In this document: piece by piece, positions 13,926 to 18,280 of the stretch
How the letters are laid out: every line of letters begins with the position of its first letter
Position numbering within the stretch: position 1 is the first letter of the stretch
Origin: Chloracidobacterium sp. UBA6041
GTDB lineage: Bacteria; Acidobacteriota; Blastocatellia; Pyrinomonadales; Pyrinomonadaceae
Reading direction: 5' to 3'
Assembly (NCBI GenBank): GCA_002427845.1
Contig: DIYZ01000129.1
Coordinates: 549 to 18,828, forward strand
Length of the DNA stretch: 18,280 nt
Notes under the pieces: model-generated
Told to the model about the DNA's origin: nothing
The model's input: the letters and a program-made list of their open reading frames with translations, nothing else
Database searches by the model: none
Program-made: the position numbers and the translations under genes

Positions 13926-14018
13926 GGATGAGGGATGAGGGATGAAGGATGAACGCATAGGGTGTAACAGGGTGGTGCGAGCCCACCTGTTTTATCCTTC
14001 ATCCTTATTACTTCATCC
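13926..14018. repeat. 4+4 heptamer palindromic element between mlaF and the MCE gene
   Basis: Four tandem heptamers, GGATGAG twice and GGATGAA twice, fill 13926-13953. A 37-base centre, itself nearly palindromic (ACAGGGTGG / CCACCTGT), follows. Four inverted heptamers then fill 13991-14018 (minus strand: GGATGAA, GTAATAA, GGATGAA, GGATAAA). The inner arms (13940-13953 and 13991-14004) pair at 13 of 14 positions, so the transcript can form a long hairpin in the middle of the Mla operon. The architecture matches the copy at 4994-5072. Confidence 0.75.
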
Positions 14019-14030
14019 TGGATTTACGCC

Positions 14031-15176
14031 ATGCCAAGATCAACCAAGACAGTTAACTTAAATCAATTGCGAGTCGGCATATTTGTGCTGGTCTCGATAG
14101 TGATCTTGATCTTCCTGATACTTAACGCCTCTGGCGACATAAATCCTTTTACGAAAAAGCTCCATCTGAAGGCGCGTTTTGCTGATGCAAACGGTCTGCG
14201 TGAGGGCTCTGAAGTCAGGCTCGCGGGCGTGCGCGTGGGAAAGATCGACAAAATCACTTTGCTGCCCCCTTCAACCGAGCCTAACGCGCAGCGGGTTGAG
14301 GCGTTGATGACTATTGATTCAAACATCGATGGTCGCCCAGCCAACGAACGCATTCGCCAGGATTCAACCGCACAACAGGCATCGCCCAGCCTCTTGGGTA
14401 ACGAGATGCTAATCAATATTAGCCCCGGTACTGCATTGGGTCAGCCCGTGAAAGACTACGACATCCTGCGTTCTTCCAGCTCAAACACGATCAATGATTT
14501 CGCGACCTCCGGAACCGATCTGACCCAGCGTCTTAGTAAGCTTTCCGATCAGATTAATGTGATCGTGCATGACGTGCAGGAAGGCAAAGGAACCGTCGGC
14601 CGGTTGTTTAGCGATGAGGCGCTCTACAACAACCTGAATTCGACCGTTCGAGAAACCGAAGACGTGATGCGTCTAATAAGGACGGGCAATGGTTCGGCAG
14701 GTAGGTTCGTTAACGATCCCGCTCTTTACAACAATGCGAACGATATCGCATTGCAATTGCGAAAGATCGCCGAAGACCTGCGCGCCGGGCACGGCACCGC
14801 CGGCAAGCTGCTCACGAACGACGAGCTCTACAATCGAATCAATCGAACGGCCGATCGGCTCGACCATTCCGTCGAACAGATCAACTCGATGATCGCGGAT
14901 ATTAATGCGGGTCACGGCACGCTGGGGAAACTCATCAAAGACGAGCAGATGTACAATGACGCTCGCTCAGCGATCGCCCGGTTCAATACAACCGCCGAGC
15001 GCGTGGACAACATGGTATCGGCAGCCCAGCGCGGCGAAGGTACAGTCGGCAAACTCCTGACGGACGAAGCGCTTTACTCCAACGTGAACCAGCTATCATC
15101 TGAAGGCGTCAAACTCATGTACGACTTCCGCCAGAATCCAAAGAAATATCTGACGATCAAATTCCAGTTGTTTTAG
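14031..15176 (+). CDS. mlaD: MCE/MlaD-family lipid-binding protein with GxGTxGKLL repeats
   Basis: The 381-residue product is the periplasmic substrate-binding partner of the MlaEF transporter. An N-terminal membrane anchor (about 14-33, GIFVLVSIVILIFLIL) is followed by one MCE domain (about 43-135), with FADANGLREGSEVRLAGVRVG and the ASPSLLGNEMLINIS strand. The rest is helical and carries five copies of a G-x-G-T-x-G-K/R-L-L-x-(D/N)-E-x-L-Y-N unit starting at residues 185, 219, 253, 294 and 335, so spacings are 34, 34, 41 and 41. It ends in KKYLTIKFQLF. Such long helical tails may form a hexameric tunnel across the periplasm, which is inferred from known MCE structures. The heptamer element just upstream may affect expression relative to mlaEF. 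Confidence 0.92.
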   Translation: MPRSTKTVNLNQLRVGIFVLVSIVILIFLILNASGDINPFTKKLHLKARFADANGLREGSEVRLAGVRVGKIDKITLLPPSTEPNAQRVEALMTIDSNIDGRPANERIRQDSTAQQASPSLLGNEMLINISPGTALGQPVKDYDILRSSSSNTINDFATSGTDLTQRLSKLSDQINVIVHDVQEGKGTVGRLFSDEALYNNLNSTVRETEDVMRLIRTGNGSAGRFVNDPALYNNANDIALQLRKIAEDLRAGHGTAGKLLTNDELYNRINRTADRLDHSVEQINSMIADINAGHGTLGKLIKDEQMYNDARSAIARFNTTAERVDNMVSAAQRGEGTVGKLLTDEALYSNVNQLSSEGVKLMYDFRQNPKKYLTIKFQLF

Positions 15177-15189
15177 TTTCTGCGAAGTT

Positions 15190-15225
15190 CCGCCATCACC
15201 GCCTATGGCTCAGGCGACACGGCGG
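15190..15225. repeat. nested inverted repeat after the MCE gene
   Basis: CCGCC (15190-15194) pairs with GGCGG (15221-15225), and CGCC (15200-15203) pairs with GGCG (15213-15216). Together they form a two-stage hairpin 13 bases after the MCE stop. No T-run follows, so it is at best a weak terminator or an mRNA 3' end structure. Confidence 0.3.
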
Positions 15226-15251
15226 GACGCGTCGCGGCGCTTAGGAGCCAC

Positions 15252-15395
15252 AAACGGGCCGGGATTGGCACCGATCGTCACATCCCTGAAACCAAGGAAA
15301 GTTTGCCCCTCGCCGAATCCCGTTTGACTGGCGGCCGGGCTGGCGAAGAATTCAATCCGATACGTCCGGCCAGCGCCGTTGTTGTCCACGCCGCC
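15252..15395 (-). pseudogene. relic of a large secreted repeat-type protein
   Basis: The minus strand codes for about 48 residues including RTYRIEFFASPA and GFGEGQTFLGFRDVTIGAN. From memory this resembles the repeated Ig/beta-type module of very large secreted proteins in Acidobacteriota and cyanobacteria, where 'YRIEFF...GFGEGQTFLG' recurs. Here only one module exists: it has no start, no signal peptide, and the frame ends after a few Arg-rich residues. It starts 2 bases after the stop codon of the DinB-like gene. It is probably a leftover of a deletion or recombination. The family assignment needs a search. Confidence 0.45.
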
Positions 15396-15396
15396 C

Positions 15397-15903
15397 CTAG
15401 AACGCACTCTCGTCAGCCGAGGGACCATAGATTGACGGCACCGGTATGTCGTTCAATCGTAGGTAGACGCCGAGTTGCGCGCGATGATGAATCATGTGAT
15501 TCATTACAAAGCTGCGCAGCACGGCGATTTTCGGCAGCGTCAAAATGGTGTTTCCGTTTGAAAGCAACGTCCACGGTTTGAATAAGTCCTCATCCTCGGC
15601 GCCCGCAATCGCGGCGCGAGTCGCGGCCACATTCTCATCAAACTTCGCCAGCACCGCTTGAGTGGAATTCAGCTCGGGCGTCTTGACGGGCTGTCCCGCC
15701 GGCGCCAGATCAAAAGAGTCTGAGCTTAAAGTAAGAGTGCCCCAGCTTGGCAGATTAGCCAGATGCGTCGCCAGGTTTCCCATGGGAAACGACTTGTCGT
15801 GTGGCTTCCAATTGAACTTCTCATCCGGAACGCGTTCGAGTGTTTTTCGCGTATTCGCCATCTCATGATCAAATTCCGGTAACAACGATTTGCCTATTGC
15901 CAT
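15397..15903 (-). CDS. DinB-like four-helix metalloprotein
   Basis: The 168-residue product fits the DinB/YfiT superfamily of four-helix-bundle proteins that bind a metal through three histidines. Candidate ligands are His47 (ATHLANLPSWG), His136 and His140 (MNHMIHHRAQLGVYLRL). The closing IPVPSIYGPSADE motif is typical of one large subgroup. Members are linked to thiol-dependent transferase chemistry or to damage response, but most, including this one, have no known substrate. A strong ribosome binding site (GGAGG, 7 bases before ATG 15903) fixes the start. It lies 18 bases after the cyclase-family gene and is probably the last gene of a three-gene minus-strand unit. Confidence 0.9.
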   Translation of the reverse strand: MAIGKSLLPEFDHEMANTRKTLERVPDEKFNWKPHDKSFPMGNLATHLANLPSWGTLTLSSDSFDLAPAGQPVKTPELNSTQAVLAKFDENVAATRAAIAGAEDEDLFKPWTLLSNGNTILTLPKIAVLRSFVMNHMIHHRAQLGVYLRLNDIPVPSIYGPSADESAF

Positions 15904-15921
15904 TTTTTCCTCCGTTCAGTC

Positions 15922-16671
15922 CTATAGAGTCTCGGGAAACTCTATTCGAGTTATCAATCCGCGCGCTACCTGGTATTTCGGGACGAGACCAAAAGCTCGT
16001 ACGGGAAACGTTCCGAAACTCTTTACTTTCACCGGCACTGCAAAGAACTTGAAGCCCTGGTCCGGCAACTCGCCGAGCCCGCAAAGATGTTCGACGACAG
16101 GAATCCGGCGCGCTAGAAGGATCGAATGAGCAGGCCGCCGGCCATCGGCCGTATCATCGATGTTGTAAGAGTCAATACCCACCAGCGCCGCGCCAGCCTC
16201 CGCTAAGAATTCCGCGGCCGCTCCCGTCAAAAAAGGATGCATCCCATCGGCATACGCTTCAGTTCGCCAACGCATGTCCCATCCGGTGTGGAACAGTACT
16301 GCCTTATCCTCAACGTCGAGATGCTTCACGTCGGCCACCGAGATTCCTCGGTCAGAAGCTCCAACTTTACGCAAAACTATCCCCTCGAGATTCGCCAATG
16401 AATACAGATCGAGGCCAGCGAGATCATCGCCTTCCGCATAACGGTGAAACGGACTGTCGAGATAGGTGCCCGTGTTCGCCACCATTTCGATCTTGCCGAT
16501 GTGAAATTCGGTGCCCAGCGCATAAACCTTTCTTGATTCTGCACGCGTCAAATGATCGGTGATCACCGGACCAGGCAAACCCTTGTACGTAATCATGCCG
16601 GCTTCGACCGTGTGGCAAACATCAATCAACTCGTAATCGCGGGCCGGCGCCTGTCCCGTTTGCTTAATCAT
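15922..16671 (-). CDS. cyclase-family (kynurenine formamidase-like) hydrolase
   Basis: The product of about 249 residues matches the 'cyclase' family that includes the metal-dependent kynurenine formamidase KynB. The domain runs from YELIDVCHTVEAGMITY to the end. The usual metal motif HxGTHxDxPxH reads NTGTYLDSPFH (66-76): Asp72 and His76 are kept, but the first two histidines are Asn66 and Tyr70. The later His182 (AHSILL) and Glu194 (VVEHL) are present. Activity may therefore differ from KynB, or only one metal may be bound. Start choice: an in-frame TTG at 16683 overlaps the upstream stop, while ATG 16671 has GAAAG about 5 bases before it and is preferred. Translationally coupled to the methyltransferase upstream. 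Confidence 0.85.
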   Translation of the reverse strand: MIKQTGQAPARDYELIDVCHTVEAGMITYKGLPGPVITDHLTRAESRKVYALGTEFHIGKIEMVANTGTYLDSPFHRYAEGDDLAGLDLYSLANLEGIVLRKVGASDRGISVADVKHLDVEDKAVLFHTGWDMRWRTEAYADGMHPFLTGAAAEFLAEAGAALVGIDSYNIDDTADGRRPAHSILLARRIPVVEHLCGLGELPDQGFKFFAVPVKVKSFGTFPVRAFGLVPKYQVARGLITRIEFPETL

Positions 16672-16679
16672 TCTGACTT

Positions 16680-17789
16680 TCAACCCTTTTTCTGAACGAG
16701 AACCTGGAAACGCGCGGCCATTCCATCGGGCAGGATCATCTCCCGGGCGGCCGTCGTAATACGTAACTTCTCAGCCTCGGTGTCAAGTGATTGCGATAGC
16801 ATCTGCAACTGTTCCAGCACGCCAACCCCCAGCAGAAACTTATCCTGACGAGAATATTCCACAACCTCAAAGCCAAGCGTCTGGCCCACACGTTTCACAA
16901 AACTCCAATCAACCGTGGTAGTGAGGTCTTGTTCGCCCGGACGCGCCAGAACGTCGGCCACAATTTGATGCCGTTGAAAACCTCGCAACGTTCCGTTTTG
17001 CCTGTTGGGGGAAGCATAGAGCTCCTTAGCATCAGCGCCGTAGTCAACAATCACGAGGTAACCATGGCACCAGCTATTGCTGACTTTCTTCAGCCATTCC
17101 TCAATGTCCAGGTTGACTTCGGCGATCTGCCCTTCGGCGAGTTGAATGTCATACCCGGCGAAATATTCGCTGAGACGCCGCGTCGAAAGAGGACCGAGCG
17201 CCCATTCAAAGTTTCCCTTCGCGCCGGCTTCCACATAAAACTCTTGCAGACTGTTGTTGTGCATCGTGACTCGATGAACCGCGAAAGCATCAAGCAGCTC
17301 ATTTGCGAAAACAATTCCCGGGTCTACTGTCACATCTTCGAGCCGTCTAAACTCTACACGATCAGCAAAAGGGCGAAGTCGATCGCGCGCAAGCAAACGT
17401 GAGTGCAAACTAACTTCATCGATGATGTAGTGGGTCGCCGCAAAGACATCCGGGAAGGAGTGCCGCAGTGTTTGCAGCACACCACTCGCAAACGTGCCAT
17501 CGCCGCTGCCGGCCTCTACGATTGTCCAACGAGTTGGGTTCTCAAGGTTCTCATAAAGCCTGGCGAAGTAGCGCGCAAACGTCGCGGCAAACAGCGAACT
17601 GCGCTCGGGGCTGGTTCGATAATCGCCTTCCCTGCCCCACTTTTGCTGGTCGCTCCGGCAATAGTAACCGCCGGCGGCGTCATAAAGAGCGGCGTTCATC
17701 CAATCACCAAACGTGATTGGGCCATCACGTTTGATGCGTTCAGAAAGGCGGGCAGCCAGCTCGGCAGTGTAGGAGACGGTTTCGATCAT
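16680..17789 (-). CDS. SAM-dependent methyltransferase, MidA/NDUFAF7 family
   Basis: The 369-residue product belongs to the family (COG1565) of the mitochondrial complex I assembly factor NDUFAF7/MidA, which methylates an arginine of a complex I subunit; the bacterial substrate is unknown. Family landmarks are GPITFGDWMNAALYDAAGGYY near the start, GDYRTSPERSSLFAATFARY (55-74, usually GD-x-T-SPE), the SAM motif EAGSGDGTF (92-100), and FANELLDAFAVHRV (161-174). Later segments VIVDYGADAKELY and GTLRGFQRHQ match the family's pattern. Full length. It overlaps or abuts the cyclase-family gene downstream and probably leads that operon. Upstream lies a small gap with a direct repeat. Confidence 0.9.
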   Translation of the reverse strand: MIETVSYTAELAARLSERIKRDGPITFGDWMNAALYDAAGGYYCRSDQQKWGREGDYRTSPERSSLFAATFARYFARLYENLENPTRWTIVEAGSGDGTFASGVLQTLRHSFPDVFAATHYIIDEVSLHSRLLARDRLRPFADRVEFRRLEDVTVDPGIVFANELLDAFAVHRVTMHNNSLQEFYVEAGAKGNFEWALGPLSTRRLSEYFAGYDIQLAEGQIAEVNLDIEEWLKKVSNSWCHGYLVIVDYGADAKELYASPNRQNGTLRGFQRHQIVADVLARPGEQDLTTTVDWSFVKRVGQTLGFEVVEYSRQDKFLLGVGVLEQLQMLSQSLDTEAEKLRITTAAREMILPDGMAARFQVLVQKKG

Positions 17790-17855
17790 CTCGGCAGAGT
17801 AGCGACAGCGGGATATGAAATTGTCTGTATCCGTCCGCCGTCAGTTGGACTACAC

Positions 17856-17876
17856 GGATTATCCAGCGGATTATCC
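17856..17876. repeat. short direct repeat of GGATTATCC
   Basis: GGATTATCC occurs at 17856-17864 and again at 17868-17876, a 12-base period, inside the 128-base gap upstream of the methyltransferase gene. Each copy is nearly self-complementary. Two sites about one helical turn apart suggest a possible operator, but no convincing promoter boxes are nearby. Confidence 0.3.
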
Positions 17877-17917
17877 AATAGCCGGGTCGCAAATAGTTGG
17901 AAGCCTGACGCGGGACA

Positions 17918-18277
17918 TTAGCGGCCCTTGGGATCGTCCTTATCGAGCAGACGCGTCGTATTTTCTGTGATGCTTGGTGGCTGATATATCTCAGCAGTGT
18001 TTGGACGTCTCCAGGGCACAGCGTTCGCAGATGGTGGCGGCAAAGCGACATTGCGCGCGGCATGATCCAACTGAGGATTTGCAGGCGGCGCGTATGCGGC
18101 CAGATGGTTGATTTCCATTTGCGGCACCGCGTCTTCCATTAACAAAGCGTAAACGATCCGCAGCAACCCGCCGACGAAACAAAACAAAGCCGTGATCGGG
18201 ATAATCACTTCCGGATTCCCCAAAAAGAAAACGCTGAGGATGGAGATTATGGGGACGATGAGCAGCGTGCTGAGCAT
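17918..18277 (-). CDS. small membrane protein with two N-terminal helices, family unknown
   Basis: The frame codes for 119 residues from ATG 18277; the codon before it (TTA) is also open at the window edge, so the real start could lie outside. Two hydrophobic helices occupy about 3-19 (STLLIVPIISILSVFFL) and 23-47 (VIIPITALFCFVGGLLRIV and on). A soluble tail of about 70 residues is rich in Pro and Asn and ends with YQPPSITENTTRLLDKDDP. A similar '(S/T)VTExTTRxL' tail is familiar to me from small Acidobacteriota membrane proteins, but I cannot name a family. No catalytic motif is seen. Confidence 0.65.
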   Translation of the reverse strand: MLSTLLIVPIISILSVFFLGNPEVIIPITALFCFVGGLLRIVYALLMEDAVPQMEINHLAAYAPPANPQLDHAARNVALPPPSANAVPWRRPNTAEIYQPPSITENTTRLLDKDDPKGR

Positions 18278-18280
18278 TAA

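Noticed and set aside
13404..13958. 184-residue minus-strand frame across mlaF and the repeat
   Set aside because: Its N-terminus is the translated heptamer repeat and the rest is antisense to mlaF; no independent evidence.
13926..14018. CRISPR array or intrinsic terminator
   Set aside because: Seven-base units without spacers exclude CRISPR; there is no T-run after the hairpin, and the operon continues directly into the MCE gene.

Overview
The window is about 18.3 kb of bacterial chromosome of moderate GC. The layout resembles Acidobacteriota, perhaps Blastocatellia. That placement is inferred from gene style: an ftsY-ribD-rsmA cluster, an ECF sigma / zinc anti-sigma / LTxxQ set, an MCE protein with repeated GxGTxGKLL units, a scrap of a large secreted repeat protein, and short 'GGATGAA' and 'ACGCAAAG' intergenic repeats. 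No rRNA or other marker is present to prove it. I see no tRNA, rRNA, CRISPR array, transposase, phage gene or origin.

Left part (1-4107, + strand): the end of a membrane protein, a small exported protein that looks frameshifted, a GNAT acetyltransferase, a cytochrome P450 with all key motifs, and a HigB/HigA toxin-antitoxin pair. Next comes a decayed two-gene cassette (3540-4107) carrying an in-frame TAG, a frameshift and a lost start codon.

Middle (4195-9524, - strand): ftsY, ribD and rsmA form a tight operon. Its promoter lies at 7596-7625 and overlaps a strong inverted repeat. Upstream is a membrane-bound HD-GYP c-di-GMP phosphodiesterase with a near-consensus promoter at 9620-9648. The ribD stop codon and the rsmA start codon both lie inside a small palindromic element made of four heptamers facing four inverted heptamers. 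A second copy of this 4+4 architecture separates the Mla ATPase and MCE genes.

Right-centre (9864-15176, + strand): an ECF sigma factor, its overlapping membrane anti-sigma factor and a periplasmic LTxxQ (Spy/CpxP-like) protein form a likely envelope-stress unit, closed by a good intrinsic terminator. An Mla/MCE lipid-transport operon (permease, ATPase, MCE protein) follows. Together these point to a diderm cell that monitors and maintains its outer membrane.

Right end (15252-18277, - strand): a relic of a secreted repeat protein, a DinB-like protein, a cyclase-family (kynurenine formamidase-like) hydrolase with a variant metal motif, a MidA/NDUFAF7-type methyltransferase, and a small two-helix membrane protein at the window edge.

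I found no complete new defence or biosynthetic system. The most unusual observations are the 4+4 heptamer element that supplies an essential gene's start codon, the His-for-Cys change in the RibD zinc site, the decayed cassette beside higBA, and the regular 34/41-residue spacing of the MCE repeats.
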